Counted from the first letter of the stretch, positions 1 to 8,953 are shown. The stretch: DNA of 64,000 bases from Blastococcus litoris (GCF_003075095.1 NZ_QCZF01000002.1:124001-188000); one strand, 5' to 3'. The notes: generated by a model not told the origin, from the letters alone. A program made the numbers and translations.

Positions 1-127
1 CGACGCCGCGGTCACCGCGGTCGAGGCCGGTACCTACGGGCGCTGCGAGACGTGCGGCCGGCCGATCGCACCCGAGCGGCTCGCCGCCCGTCCCACGGCC
101 CGCACCTGCATCGACTGCGCCCGCTGA
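1..127 (+). CDS. DksA/TraR-type C4 zinc-finger protein, C-terminal fragment
   Basis: Only the last 42 codons lie in the window; the gene begins upstream. The reading frame from base 2 ends at TGA 125-127. It carries a C-x2-C ... C-x2-C zinc finger (CETC, then CIDC just before the end) preceded by the Gly-Tyr-x-x-C context typical of the DksA/TraR family. Members bind the RNA polymerase secondary channel, or in actinobacteria act as small regulators of uncertain role. The missing N-terminal coiled coil prevents telling a full DksA-like protein from a short TraR-like one. It converges on the glycosyltransferase gene that ends 24 bp downstream. Confidence 0.8.
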   Translation, partial: DAAVTAVEAGTYGRCETCGRPIAPERLAARPTARTCIDCAR

Positions 128-151
128 GCCGCCGCCCGGGCCGGTCCTCCG

Positions 152-997
152 TCAGCTGCCCGCGAGTCGTCTCTGCTGGGCGCGGACGTCGTCCGGCACC
201 GGGCGCCGGCGCACCAGCGCCGCGGGCAGGTCGGGGACCGCGCGGGCCAGCCCCTCGACGCCCGGTCGGCCGGCCCGGACGGCGCCGGCCAGGGTCGCGG
301 CCAGGTCGGAGGGGTGCGCCCGCATGACCGCCGTGAGCACCCTGCTGCGCCAGACCGCCACCTGCCGTCGGGCAGGGGAGTGGCGGGACGACGACGGGTG
401 GTGGTGCACGGTGACCGCGTCGACGTAGGAGAGCCCCCAGCCCGCGGCGGCGAGGTCGAGGGCCACCCGCTCCTCCTCGCCCGGGAACCGGACGACCTCG
501 TCGAACCCGCCCACGGCCTGGAACGCCTCGGTGCGCACCAGCACGCCGCAGGCGACGAAGCCCAGCAGCGAGGGGCCGGGGAGGTCCGGGGCGGTGCCGA
601 GCGGGCTGTGCGCCATCTCCGCGCACACCGGGTCGAGCCGCTCCTCGGGGCCCACCAGGATGCGCGCGTTGAGCACCGCGAGCCGCGGGTGGGCGCGCAT
701 GATCCCGACGGCCCGGGACAGGTCCCCGGGCGCCCACCAGGAATCGTCGTCGGCGAAGGCGACGAACGGGGTGCCGGCCCGCGCGACCCCCAGCGTCCGG
801 CCGTGCGCGCCGTGGTTGCGCTCCAGCGCGAGGACGGTGACGTCGGGATGGGTGGACCGCACCGCCTCGACCGTCCCGTCGGTCGAGGCGTTGTCGACGA
901 GGACGACCGGCGCCTCGTGCCGGGGGAGGGTGGCCAGCAGGTCGGCACGGCGGTTCTGGCTGGCGACGACCACGGTCACGTCGCTGGATGAGGTCAC
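152..997 (-). CDS. Family 2 glycosyltransferase
   Basis: Protein of 281 aa with a GT-A fold signature. It has an N-terminal beta-alpha nucleotide-binding segment (VVVAS, then VVLVDNASTDGT at about residues 31-42), a metal-binding DDD at 83-85 in FADDDSWW, and a later ExE region before a C-terminal helix-rich part. It would transfer a sugar from a nucleotide-activated donor; the acceptor is unknown. The GTG start at 997 overlaps the stop of the preceding gene as GTGA, so translation is probably coupled. It is the last gene of a four-gene minus-strand operon with a GT4 enzyme, a methyltransferase and a terpene-cyclase-fold protein. A longer frame reaching 2014 is only read-through into antisense-like sequence. 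Confidence 0.85.
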   Translation of the reverse strand: MTSSSDVTVVVASQNRRADLLATLPRHEAPVVLVDNASTDGTVEAVRSTHPDVTVLALERNHGAHGRTLGVARAGTPFVAFADDDSWWAPGDLSRAVGIMRAHPRLAVLNARILVGPEERLDPVCAEMAHSPLGTAPDLPGPSLLGFVACGVLVRTEAFQAVGGFDEVVRFPGEEERVALDLAAAGWGLSYVDAVTVHHHPSSSRHSPARRQVAVWRSRVLTAVMRAHPSDLAATLAGAVRAGRPGVEGLARAVPDLPAALVRRRPVPDDVRAQQRRLAGS

Positions 998-2133
998 GGG
1001 TGGACGGTGCCCGCTCCTCCCGCCAGCGAATCGGCCGACCGCGGCATCCCGGGCGCCGGGAGCGTCCCCGGGTGGCGGAAGAGGCCGGCGGCCGGCGTGG
1101 CCCCCGTCAGCGCGTCGGCGGCCAGGACGACGGCGGCCGCGGTCCAAGTGGTCCGCTCCACCGGCCAGCGCTTGCCGTCGGCGAAGACCAGGCCGGTCCA
1201 GTACGAGCCGTCGTCGTCGCGCAGGTGCTGCATGGCGGTCAGCTGCTCGAGCGCGGCGTCGGGCTGGTCGGCGACGGCGAGGGCGAGGGCGAGCTCGCAG
1301 GTCTCGGCGCCGGTCACCCACGGCCGGTCCGAGACGCAGCGGGCCCCGAGCCCGGGGACGACGAAGGTGTCCCACCCCGCCGCCAGGCGGTCCCGGGCCG
1401 CCGCACCGGTCACCGCGCCCCCGAGGACGGGGTAGTACCAGTCCATCGAGTAGCGCGACCGGTCGGCGAAGTCCTGCGGCCGGGTGCGCAGCGCCGTGCC
1501 GAGGTCGGTCACGGCGACCTCCCAGTCGGGCTGGACCTCGCCGCGCAGGCCGGCGAGGGCGATCCCGCAGCGCAGCGCCTGGAAGAGGCTGGCGTTGCCC
1601 GTCAGGAGGGCGGTCCCGTCGGCGGTGCCGTCGGGCCGCAGCGCCCAGCCGATGGCGCCGCCCGGGAGCTGCATCCGGGTGACCAGGTCCAGCCCGCGGC
1701 GGACGACCGGCCACAGCTGCTCGACCAGCTCCTCGTCGCCGGTCGTCAGCCAGCTGTGCCAGGCGCCGACGGCGAGGTAGCCCGCGTGGTTGCTCTCGGC
1801 CGCGGGTGCGGTCTCCGCGCCCTCGCGGTACTCCGAGGCCCACGAGCCGTCCGGCCGCTGCTGCCCGGCCAGCCACCGGTAGGCCGCGGCCGCCCGCGCG
1901 TGCTCGCCCCCCACGTCGAGGGCCATGGCCGCCTCGACGGAGTCCCACGGGTCGAGCTGCTCGCCGCGTGACCAGGGCAGCGCGCCGTCCGCGTCCTGCT
2001 GGGCGGCGATCCACGCGACGGTGGTGCGCACCTGGTCCCCGGTCAGGACCCCCGGCAGCTCCGGGAGCGTCCCCGTCCGGTCAGCGGGCGGCAGCGGTCT
2101 GCTCCCGCTCGGCGTGGACGGCGCCACCGGCAC
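994..2133 (-). CDS. Alpha/alpha-toroid protein (prenyltransferase / squalene-cyclase-like fold)
   Basis: Up to 379 aa, soluble, built of repeated helical units with QW-like motifs: WLAGQQRPDGSW near residues 86-97 and MQHLRDDDGSYW in the C-terminal third, plus QQDADGALPW near the N terminus. This is the (alpha/alpha)6 toroid seen in prenyltransferase beta subunits, terpene cyclases and some glycoside-processing enzymes. I see no clear DxDD class II cyclase motif, so catalysis is unproven. The start at 2133 overlaps the methyltransferase gene by 53 nt. A GTG at 2031, a few bases after a GGGGAC stretch, is an alternative that would leave the first repeat intact. The stop overlaps the GT2 start. 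The operon suggests a role in making or trimming a glycolipid or polysaccharide (inference). Confidence 0.75.
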   Translation of the reverse strand: MPVAPSTPSGSRPLPPADRTGTLPELPGVLTGDQVRTTVAWIAAQQDADGALPWSRGEQLDPWDSVEAAMALDVGGEHARAAAAYRWLAGQQRPDGSWASEYREGAETAPAAESNHAGYLAVGAWHSWLTTGDEELVEQLWPVVRRGLDLVTRMQLPGGAIGWALRPDGTADGTALLTGNASLFQALRCGIALAGLRGEVQPDWEVAVTDLGTALRTRPQDFADRSRYSMDWYYPVLGGAVTGAAARDRLAAGWDTFVVPGLGARCVSDRPWVTGAETCELALALAVADQPDAALEQLTAMQHLRDDDGSYWTGLVFADGKRWPVERTTWTAAAVVLAADALTGATPAAGLFRHPGTLPAPGMPRSADSLAGGAGTVHP

Positions 2134-2881
2134 GCGCCTCCGGGAGCCCGGTCACCGTCCCGGGCTTGTCGGCGTACACGACCAGGCTCTTCCCGAAGAG
2201 CGGGTCGAGGAACCGCTCGGCCGTGCGGGTGAGCCAGGGACGCTCGGTGAGGTCCCAGACCAGCAGCCGGTGGTAGGCGCGGACGAGCGCGGAGTCCCTG
2301 TCCACGCCGACCGCGCACTTGAGCCACCAGTAGGGGGCGTGCAGGGAGTGGGCGTGGTGGCTGGCGCCGGGCACCAGGCCCGCCGCCGCGAGCCGGGTGC
2401 GGATCACCGGCTTCGTGTAGATGCGGATGTGCCCGCCCTCGTTGGCGTGGTACTCGTCCGACAGCGCCCAGCAGATGCGCTCGGGGCCGTAGCGCGGGAC
2501 CGTCACCGCGACCCGGCCGCCCGGCTTGAGCACCCGGAAGATCTCCGCCATCGCCGTGACGTCGTCGGGGATGTGCTCGAGCACCTCCGAGGCCATCACC
2601 CGGTCGACGCTGGCGTCGGGGAAGGGCAGGTGGAGCAGGTCGCCGCGGACCACCTCGTAGCGGGCGGCCACGCCGTCGCCCGCCCACCCGGCCCCGCCGG
2701 CCTCGGCGATCGCGCCCAGCCAGCGCTTCGTCGTCTCGACCTCGGGGACGCCCCAGTCGACGGCCACGACGTCCGCCCCGCGCCGGTAGGCCTCGAAGGC
2801 GTGCCGGCCCTCGCCGCAGCCGAGGTCGAGGACCTTCATCCCCGGCCGCAGGTCGAGGAGGTCGTAGTCGACGGTCAGCAC
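2081..2881 (-). CDS. Class I SAM-dependent methyltransferase
   Basis: 266 aa. SAM-binding motif I is VLDLGCGEGRHA (residues 17-28), followed by the acidic motif II in VVAVDWG and a motif IV/post-I region around LLHLPFPDASVDRV, typical of Methyltransf_11 enzymes that modify small molecules, sugars or lipids. It starts with GTG at 2881, three bases after the GT4 stop. It overlaps the longest form of the next gene. Position between a GT4 and a GT2 gene points to methylation of a glycan or glycolipid intermediate, which is an inference from context. A C-terminal extension (about residues 175-266) beyond the Rossmann core is unassigned. Confidence 0.85.
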   Translation of the reverse strand: MLTVDYDLLDLRPGMKVLDLGCGEGRHAFEAYRRGADVVAVDWGVPEVETTKRWLGAIAEAGGAGWAGDGVAARYEVVRGDLLHLPFPDASVDRVMASEVLEHIPDDVTAMAEIFRVLKPGGRVAVTVPRYGPERICWALSDEYHANEGGHIRIYTKPVIRTRLAAAGLVPGASHHAHSLHAPYWWLKCAVGVDRDSALVRAYHRLLVWDLTERPWLTRTAERFLDPLFGKSLVVYADKPGTVTGLPEARAGGAVHAEREQTAAAR

Positions 2882-2884
2882 GGT

Positions 2885-4132
2885 TCAGTTCCCCCTGCGG
2901 TCGAGCGTCTCGGCGTACCAGTCGGCCGTGCGCTGCGCCGTCGACCGCCAGGTGAAGGAGTCCAGCACGCGGCGCCGGCCGGCCCGGCCGAGCTGCTCGG
3001 CCAGCGACGGGGAGTCGAGCACCAGCTTCAGCGCCGCGGTCAGCTCCCCGACGTCGCCGGCCTTGACGCGCAGCCCCGCCTTGGTGCCGACCACCTCGGG
3101 CAGGGCGCCGGCATCGGTGGTGACCAGCGGGGTGGCGCAGGCCATCGCCTCGACCGCCGGCAGGGAGAAGCCCTCGTACAGGGACGGGATCGCCAGGACC
3201 GAGGCGCGCTGCAGCAGGTCGACCAGCTCCGCCTCCGGCACCGGTCCGGTGAAGCGGACGGCGTCGTGCAGCCCGAGCCGGTCGAGCGCCGCCTCGGCGG
3301 GGCCGCCGGGCCGGGCGGTGCCGACCACGGTCAGCCGCACCGGGCGCTCGGTGCGCAGCTTCGCCAGCGACTCCAGCAGGTGGACCAGGCCCTTGAGCGC
3401 GACGTCGGCGCTGGTGATCGCGAGGACCGAGTCCTGGTCGCGCGCCTGCCCCTCCGGCGGCGGGCGGAACTCGTCGGGGTCGATGCCGACGGGGATGACG
3501 TCGATCCCCGTGGCGGGCAACCCCATGTGAGTGGCGATGTCGCGCCGCGAGTTCTCCGAGACGGTGGTGACGGCGTCCAGCCGGCGGGCGACGCGGGCCT
3601 GCATGCCGGTGAACCCGTACCACCGGTGCAGCGTCAGCCGGCGGCGGAGCGACGGTGCGGCCGCCAGCTCGAGCCCGCGGTCGATCGCGATCGGGTGGTG
3701 GACCGTCGCCACGGTCGGGACGCCGGCGCGGACGAGCTGGAGCAGACCCCAGCCCAGCGACTGGTTGTCGTGCACGACGTCGAACTCGGCGGCGCGGGGG
3801 AGCAGGTGACGGGCGGCCCGGAGGGTGAAGGTCATCGGCTCCGGGAATCCGGCGGTGCACATGGTGGCCCACTCGGCGACGTCGATCCAGTCGCGGAACT
3901 CCGAGATGCGGGGCGTGCGGAAGGGGTCCGGCTCCCGGTAGAGGTCGAGGCTGGGCAGCCGGGTGAGCGGGACGCCGTCGTCGAGCTCGGGGTAGGGCTG
4001 GCCGCTGAACACCTCGACCCGGTGACCCAGCTCGGTCAGCTCGCGGGACAGCGCCCGGACGTAGATGCCCTGGCCGCCGCTGTGCGGTTTGCTCCGGTAG
4101 GACAGCAGTGCGATGCGCAACGACCGTCCCAT
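2885..4132 (-). CDS. Family 4 glycosyltransferase
   Basis: 415 aa GT-B enzyme. The N-terminal Rossmann domain opens with the glycine-rich acceptor loop SGGQGIYV (18-25). The C-terminal donor domain contains the EX7E motif, E320-GFSLPAV-E328. These are standard GT4 features of retaining transferases such as mannosyl- or glucosyltransferases of phosphatidylinositol mannosides and capsules. ATG 4132 is preferred over an upstream in-frame codon because it starts the first beta strand and a TAGAGT -10-like box lies exactly 7 nt upstream. That suggests a leaderless transcript and marks this as the first gene of the operon. Donor and acceptor sugars cannot be read from sequence. Confidence 0.88.
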   Translation of the reverse strand: MGRSLRIALLSYRSKPHSGGQGIYVRALSRELTELGHRVEVFSGQPYPELDDGVPLTRLPSLDLYREPDPFRTPRISEFRDWIDVAEWATMCTAGFPEPMTFTLRAARHLLPRAAEFDVVHDNQSLGWGLLQLVRAGVPTVATVHHPIAIDRGLELAAAPSLRRRLTLHRWYGFTGMQARVARRLDAVTTVSENSRRDIATHMGLPATGIDVIPVGIDPDEFRPPPEGQARDQDSVLAITSADVALKGLVHLLESLAKLRTERPVRLTVVGTARPGGPAEAALDRLGLHDAVRFTGPVPEAELVDLLQRASVLAIPSLYEGFSLPAVEAMACATPLVTTDAGALPEVVGTKAGLRVKAGDVGELTAALKLVLDSPSLAEQLGRAGRRRVLDSFTWRSTAQRTADWYAETLDRRGN

Positions 4133-4229
4133 GTCCGGGACTCTAACCAGCGGACGGGGGCACCCGGCTACCAGCCGGTAACCAGCACCCGGCCGGGCGA
4201 CCGGCACGGTGCCTGGCAGGGTGACGGGC

Positions 4230-4523
4230 ATGATCCGTCACGTCGTCCTCTTCACCTGGTCCCCGGCCGCCGACCCGGCACGCCGGGCGGCGATCGTGGA
4301 CGCCCTCCGCGGGCTGCGGCAGGAACCCGGCGGGATGACGTCGCTCGTGGTCGCCGACGACGCCGGGCTCACCGACGGCAACGCCGACGCCGTCCTCGTG
4401 GCCGACTTCCCCGACGTCGAGGCCTTCCGCCGCTACGCCGAGGACCCCGTGCACCTCGCCGTCCTCGCCGAGCACGTCCGGCCGCACCTCGCGGCCCGCA
4501 GCGCCGTCCAGTACCAGGTCTGA
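4230..4523 (+). CDS. Dabb-family (stress-responsive A/B barrel) protein
   Basis: 97 aa. The sequence MIRHVVLFTW at the N terminus, the central D-A-V-L-V-A-D-F strand and FRRYAEDPVHLAV before a conserved His are hallmarks of the dimeric alpha/beta-barrel Dabb fold. Many members have unknown or EthD-like roles. The start at 4230 is favoured over an in-frame ATG 21 bp upstream because homologues begin with the MIRHVV strand. A CAGGGT box lies 7 nt upstream of this ATG. Transcribed divergently from the GT4 operon. Confidence 0.85.
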   Translation: MIRHVVLFTWSPAADPARRAAIVDALRGLRQEPGGMTSLVVADDAGLTDGNADAVLVADFPDVEAFRRYAEDPVHLAVLAEHVRPHLAARSAVQYQV

Positions 4524-4550
4524 CCCCGTCCGGCGGGCTAGGTTCCCACC

Positions 4551-5300
4551 ATGAGCAGCACCGCCCGGGGGATCCTCGCCGTCTCCGCGTCCGCCCTGCT
4601 GCTGGCCGGGTGCGGCAGCGACGACGGCGGCGACGAATCGGCGTCGTCCGGCTCGCCGTCCTCGTCCGCCGCCGAGGAGTCCCCGGAGGCGGACCTGGCG
4701 TCCGGCCTGCTCCCTGCCGACGCCTTCGGTGCCGACGCCTCGGTCGTGGCGATCTCCCCGGAGCAGCTGGCGCAGGGCGCCGGGCTGGCCGCGTCGAACG
4801 CCGAGGGCCTGCAGATCACGCCGGAGGAGTGCGCCGTCGCGGTCGAGGGCACGCAGCCGGACTTCGACGACTTCGACGACGTCGCGGCGCAGAGCGCGAC
4901 CACCGGGTCGGGCACCACGGTGGAGGTCCTGGTGCGCGGCGGACCGACCGGGGACACCGTCGGCCAGCTGGAGGAGGCAGCTGCCCGCTGCCCGCAGGCC
5001 CAGGTGACCTCCCCGGACATCGGCCGGGCGACGATCACCTTCGAGCCCCTGGAGGTCGACGACCTCGGGGACGGTGCAGCACTGCTGAGGTACACGACCG
5101 CGGTGAGCCTGCCCGACGGCACGCAGGCGACGGTGCCGGCCCTCATCGGCGCGGTCCAGGACGGCGACCGCGTCCTCATCCTGATGAACCTGGAGACGGC
5201 CGCGCTCGCCGGCGGCGGAGCTGCCGCCCCGGCCGACCCGGCGGCCTTCGCCGACCTGCTGGCGCAGGCGTACGAAGCGCAGGCCGCGGCGCTCGACTGA
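4551..5300 (+). CDS. Exported lipoprotein of unknown function
   Basis: 249 aa. An N-terminal signal peptide ends in the lipobox LLAGC (Cys at about residue 20), followed by an acidic, Ser/Gly/Asp-rich linker (about 21-45). The mature domain (about 50-249) has two cysteines that could pair and resembles the sensor-like or PknH-like extracellular domains of actinobacterial lipoproteins only in general composition. No catalytic motif is recognised. TAGGTT at 4539-4544 sits 6 nt before the ATG and there is no ribosome-binding site, so the mRNA is probably leaderless. Confidence 0.8.
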   Translation: MSSTARGILAVSASALLLAGCGSDDGGDESASSGSPSSSAAEESPEADLASGLLPADAFGADASVVAISPEQLAQGAGLAASNAEGLQITPEECAVAVEGTQPDFDDFDDVAAQSATTGSGTTVEVLVRGGPTGDTVGQLEEAAARCPQAQVTSPDIGRATITFEPLEVDDLGDGAALLRYTTAVSLPDGTQATVPALIGAVQDGDRVLILMNLETAALAGGGAAAPADPAAFADLLAQAYEAQAAALD

Positions 5301-5390
5301 CCCGCCGGGACCCGTCCACAGCCCCGCCGCGCGTCCACAGATCGTCCGCCGCGGACCTCCGCGCATCTCGGCGAGCCCAGGGTTCCGGGC

Positions 5391-6452
5391 ATGGATGCCC
5401 GAGCCGCCCGCCCTCGTCCCGGACCGATCGACGTCCGGCTCTCCGACCCTGGTGAGCTGGCCGCCGCGGTACCGCACCTGCTCGGCTTCCGGCCGGCCGA
5501 GTCGGTGGTCCTGCTCAGCCTCGGCGGCAGGGGCGGGCGGCAGCTCGGTCTGACGCTCCGGGCGGATCTCCCGCCGCCGGTGCACGGGCTGTCGGTGGCC
5601 CGGGAGCTGGCCCGCGCGGTGCTCACCGACGACCCGGGTGCGGTCGTGGGCGTGATCGTCTCCGAGGCCGGCGACACCGGGAACGGCCTGCCGCACCGCG
5701 CTCTGGTGCGGGACGTGGTCGTCTCCCTGGCCGAGCACGCCGTCCCCGTGCCGCAGCTCCTGCTCGTGCGGGACGGGCGGTGGTGGGACTACGACTGCCC
5801 GGCGGCCTGCTGCGCACCCGGTGCGGGGACGCCGCTGCCCGCGGGCGTCAGCGAGCTGGAGGTCGCCGCCGTCGCGACGGGCCTGGTCGTGGAGCGGGAC
5901 AGGGCCGCGCTGGCCGGCCGGATCGCAGGACCGGGTGGGGACGCAGGCCGGGCGATGGCCGAGGCGTGCGCGCGGGTGGCCGGGGAGTGCGCGGACGCGA
6001 TCGTGGCCTCCGGCTGGGACGAGGTGGCGGCGCGGTCGTGGGACGCCGTGCTCGACGCGCTGGCACGGTCGCGACCCGGTCCACCGGCGGAAGCGTCCCG
6101 GCTGTCGGACCGAGAGGTGGCCCGGCTGCTCTGGGGTCTGCGCGACCGCGCCGTCCGCGACCGAGCGCTGGAGCTGGGCCTCGGCCCGGATGCGGCGGCC
6201 GCCGAGCAGCTGTGGGCCGAGTGCACCCGGCGGGCACCGGCGCCGCTGGACGCCGCCCCGGCGACGCTGCTCGCCGTCAGCTGCTGGCTGCGCGGCGACG
6301 GCGCGATGGCCGACGTCGCGCTGACCAGGGCGCTCGCCGGCTCACCGGACTACGCGCTGGCCGGTCTCCTCGCGGACGCGCTGCGGGCCTGCGTCCCACC
6401 GGCGCAGCTGCGCGGGCTGATCGAGCGCACCGCCGCCGACCGCGCGAGCTGA
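5391..6452 (+). CDS. DUF4192 family protein
   Basis: 353 aa cytosolic protein that opens with VRLSDPGELAAAVPHLLGFRPAESVVLLSL, the DUF4192 signature found across Actinobacteria. The family has no assigned function. The C-terminal half is Ala-rich and helical with a TPR-like appearance (LRGDGAMADVALTRALAGSPDYALAGLL), a common feature of the family. CAGGGT lies 7 nt before the ATG, again consistent with leaderless transcription. The gene is convergent with the S9 peptidase, with only 13 bp between stops and no obvious hairpin. Confidence 0.85.
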   Translation: MDARAARPRPGPIDVRLSDPGELAAAVPHLLGFRPAESVVLLSLGGRGGRQLGLTLRADLPPPVHGLSVARELARAVLTDDPGAVVGVIVSEAGDTGNGLPHRALVRDVVVSLAEHAVPVPQLLLVRDGRWWDYDCPAACCAPGAGTPLPAGVSELEVAAVATGLVVERDRAALAGRIAGPGGDAGRAMAEACARVAGECADAIVASGWDEVAARSWDAVLDALARSRPGPPAEASRLSDREVARLLWGLRDRAVRDRALELGLGPDAAAAEQLWAECTRRAPAPLDAAPATLLAVSCWLRGDGAMADVALTRALAGSPDYALAGLLADALRACVPPAQLRGLIERTAADRAS

Positions 6453-6465
6453 CGGCGTGCCGTGC

Positions 6466-8538
6466 TCAGAGCAGCTCCGGACGCTCCCACCGCTCGCCCA
6501 GGACGTGCTCGGCGAGGAAGGCGAGCACCGTCGAGTACCAGACCTGGCTGTTGCCGGGGGTCAGCACCCAGTGGTTCTCGTCGGGGAAGTACAGGAACTT
6601 CGACGGGATGCCGCGCTTCTGCAGGTCGTACCACAGCCGCAGCGCCTCGCCGATGGGCACGCGGTAGTCCTTGTCGCCGTGGATGACCAGCATCGGCGTC
6701 CGGATGGCGTCCGCGAAGCGGTGCGGCGAGTTCTGCTCGTAGCGCTTCGGCTCGGCGAGCGGGTCGCCCCACTCCTTCTCCCAGTAGTAGGCCGCGTCGG
6801 TCGTGCCGACGAACGAGTCGAGGTCGTAGAGGCTCGCGTGCGTGACGATGGCCCGGAACCGGTCGGTCTGCGTGGCGATCCAGTTCGCCATGTAGCCGCC
6901 GAAGGAACCGCCCATCGCGGCCGTCCGGGTCGCGTCGATGTCGGGGCGCTGCTCGGCCGCGTCGACCGCGGCCATCAGATCGGTGAAGGGCGCGCCGCCC
7001 CACTCGCCCCAGCCGCGGCGCACGAACTCGCGGCCGAACCCCTGCGACAGCGCCGGGTTGGGCAGCAGCACCGCGTACCCCCGGGCGGCGAGCACCCACG
7101 GGCACCAGCGCCACGACCACGAGTTCCAGCTCATCAGCGGCCCGCCGTGGATCCACAGCACCAGCGGTGCCGGGGCGTCCGCCGAGGCGCCCTCGGGCAG
7201 GACCAGCCACGACTGCACCCGGGAACCGTCGGCAGCGGTCGCCTCCACCTCGTGGAGGGTGCCCGGCAGCGGACCCGGCGAGCCGGGGCTGGGCAGCACG
7301 GGCGGGTCCTGGAGCGGGGCCTCCGGGTCGAGGCGGACCGGGACGGCGGGGGAGTCGTAGGCCGAGCGCAGGGCGTAGAGGGCACTGCCGTCGCGGGCGA
7401 CCTGGAGGTCGCTGTAGGCGCCGTCGCCGGTCAGGCGGACGGGCTCCCCACCGTCGACGGGGACGCGGAACAGCGCGTGCCGGCCGTCGTCGTCGGCGAG
7501 GAAGTAGACCGCCGATCCGTCGGCGCTGAACTGGGGCGCGCTCGGCCACCGGTCGAAGTCCGGCGTGAGGTCGCGCGCGGTCCCGTCGGCCACGTCGACG
7601 AGCAGCAGCGTGTAGTCCGGGGGTTCGGCATAGGTCGACAGGGCCTCCCGCACGCAGACCACGGAACTGCCGTCCGGGGAGAAGCGGGCCGCGTAGACGT
7701 CGGCCGCCGGGTCGTCGACGAGCGGGCGGGTCCGCCCGTCGTCGGTGCTCGTCAGCACGAGCCGGGTCCGGCGGCCCGCCGGGCCGTCCGGCACGTCCTC
7801 GGTGCGGGCGAGCAGCCGGCCGTCGGGGGAGAGGGCGAACTGGTCGCCGGCGCCGCTGGGCGGTCCGGCGTCGGGGGTGAGGTCGCGCAGCCGGACCGGC
7901 TCGGCACCGGGCTCGTCGGCGGGCAGCCGCCCGGCCCAGAACAGGTGCGTCGCGGCCGGCCCGAGGTCGTGGTCCCAGAAGCGCACCGGGTAGGCCTCGT
8001 GCAGCACCGCGGACACCCCGGCGTCCTTGCGCCGCTTGCGGCGCTCCTCGTCGGCCTCGGCCTCCGAGCCGCCGGGCATCGTGGCCGCCGCGACCACCAC
8101 GTCGCCGGTGCCGGCCGCGATCCCGACCGCCGAGATGCCGCCGGGGCGGGTGAGCACGAGCCGCGCCTCACCGCCCGCGCCGGGCAGGCTCCAGAGGGCC
8201 GGCTTCGGCTCGCCCTCCTCGGCCGCCTCCGGGTCCGGCCGGGCGGAGGTGAACAGCAGCGACCCGTCGGGCGCCCACGTCGGCGAGGACTCGCCGGGGG
8301 CGCTGCGGGTCAGCCGCCGGGCGGGGCGTTCGCCGGCCGGGTCGACCTCCCACAGCGCCGACTGCCACTTCGTCCTCTGCGGGTCCAGGGTCTGCACCGA
8401 GACCGCGAGCCGCGTGCCGTCCACCGACAACGCCAGCGCGCCGATCCGAGGCAGGGCGACGAACTGCGCCAGGTCCGCGAACGGGCCGGGCCGCCCTTCG
8501 GCGGGGGAGTCACCGGTGGCGGGTGCGGTGGGGCTCAC
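6466..8538 (-). CDS. S9-family (prolyl oligopeptidase-like) serine peptidase
   Basis: 690 aa. The N-terminal portion (about 20-430) is a beta-propeller of WD40/TolB-like blades (repeated SPDG, SADG and APDG turns). The C-terminal alpha/beta-hydrolase domain carries the nucleophile in GGSFGGY (Ser545), the acid in HGDKDYRVP (about Asp624) and the base in ENHWV (His656). It is thus an intact acylaminoacyl- or dipeptidyl-peptidase-type enzyme acting on short peptides. No signal peptide is seen, so it is probably cytosolic. It starts with GTG 8538, 79 bp downstream of the small gene 8618-8953, and may be the last gene of the ideR transcript. Confidence 0.9.
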   Translation of the reverse strand: MSPTAPATGDSPAEGRPGPFADLAQFVALPRIGALALSVDGTRLAVSVQTLDPQRTKWQSALWEVDPAGERPARRLTRSAPGESSPTWAPDGSLLFTSARPDPEAAEEGEPKPALWSLPGAGGEARLVLTRPGGISAVGIAAGTGDVVVAAATMPGGSEAEADEERRKRRKDAGVSAVLHEAYPVRFWDHDLGPAATHLFWAGRLPADEPGAEPVRLRDLTPDAGPPSGAGDQFALSPDGRLLARTEDVPDGPAGRRTRLVLTSTDDGRTRPLVDDPAADVYAARFSPDGSSVVCVREALSTYAEPPDYTLLLVDVADGTARDLTPDFDRWPSAPQFSADGSAVYFLADDDGRHALFRVPVDGGEPVRLTGDGAYSDLQVARDGSALYALRSAYDSPAVPVRLDPEAPLQDPPVLPSPGSPGPLPGTLHEVEATAADGSRVQSWLVLPEGASADAPAPLVLWIHGGPLMSWNSWSWRWCPWVLAARGYAVLLPNPALSQGFGREFVRRGWGEWGGAPFTDLMAAVDAAEQRPDIDATRTAAMGGSFGGYMANWIATQTDRFRAIVTHASLYDLDSFVGTTDAAYYWEKEWGDPLAEPKRYEQNSPHRFADAIRTPMLVIHGDKDYRVPIGEALRLWYDLQKRGIPSKFLYFPDENHWVLTPGNSQVWYSTVLAFLAEHVLGERWERPELL

Positions 8539-8617
8539 CGAGGCCTTCTTTCGGGTGCGCTGGGGGGAGGGTGCTGCTCCGCCACAGTAGTGAGCGCCCC
8601 GGCCCGGCCCGACGGGT

Positions 8618-8953
8618 TCAGGAAGACGGCGGCGTGGCCGACCAGCCCCGCAGGAACGTCCCGGGGTCCAGCCGCTCCAGCTCGTCCCGGATCTGGCCGA
8701 GCAGCTCGCCGGCGCGCAGCGGCGGCCCGGCGGGCTCGCGGAGGACCTCGCTCCCGTCGTCGCGGCGGGTCACCACCACGTCGTGCACCGACGGGGAGGG
8801 GAGCAGTTCGAGGGAGAGCTCCGACAGGGCCGCGCCGAGGAGCCGGAGGCGCTGGAGCGCCGGCCCGCCGGGACGAGGCCGCAGGTCGGCGAGGAACACG
8901 TCGGCGGCGCGGACCGTCCCGTCCGCGCCGCCGTCCGTGCGTGTCCCGGCCAT
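8618..8953 (-). CDS. Small conserved-type hypothetical protein
   Basis: 111 aa with no recognisable domain. It is soluble, Leu/Arg/Asp-rich, with a predicted helical segment around ADVFLADLRPRPGGPALQRLRLLG and a second around LLGQIRDELERLDPGTFLRGW. ATG 8953 lies only 14 bp after the ideR stop, with GACGGG as a weak ribosome-binding site, so it is likely co-transcribed with ideR. Coding character is supported by lack of a competing ORF and by codon third-position GC bias. Function unknown. Confidence 0.6.
   Translation of the reverse strand: MAGTRTDGGADGTVRAADVFLADLRPRPGGPALQRLRLLGAALSELSLELLPSPSVHDVVVTRRDDGSEVLREPAGPPLRAGELLGQIRDELERLDPGTFLRGWSATPPSS

Noticed and set aside
152-2014. A single 620-aa minus-strand protein
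   Set aside because: Only its C-terminal 281 residues are glycosyltransferase; the rest is Arg/Gly-rich shadow of the toroid gene. The real start is the GTGA overlap at 997.
1925-5455. 1176-aa plus-strand ORF
   Set aside because: Antisense to two well-supported genes and made of low-complexity Arg/Gly/Val sequence typical of high-GC shadow frames.
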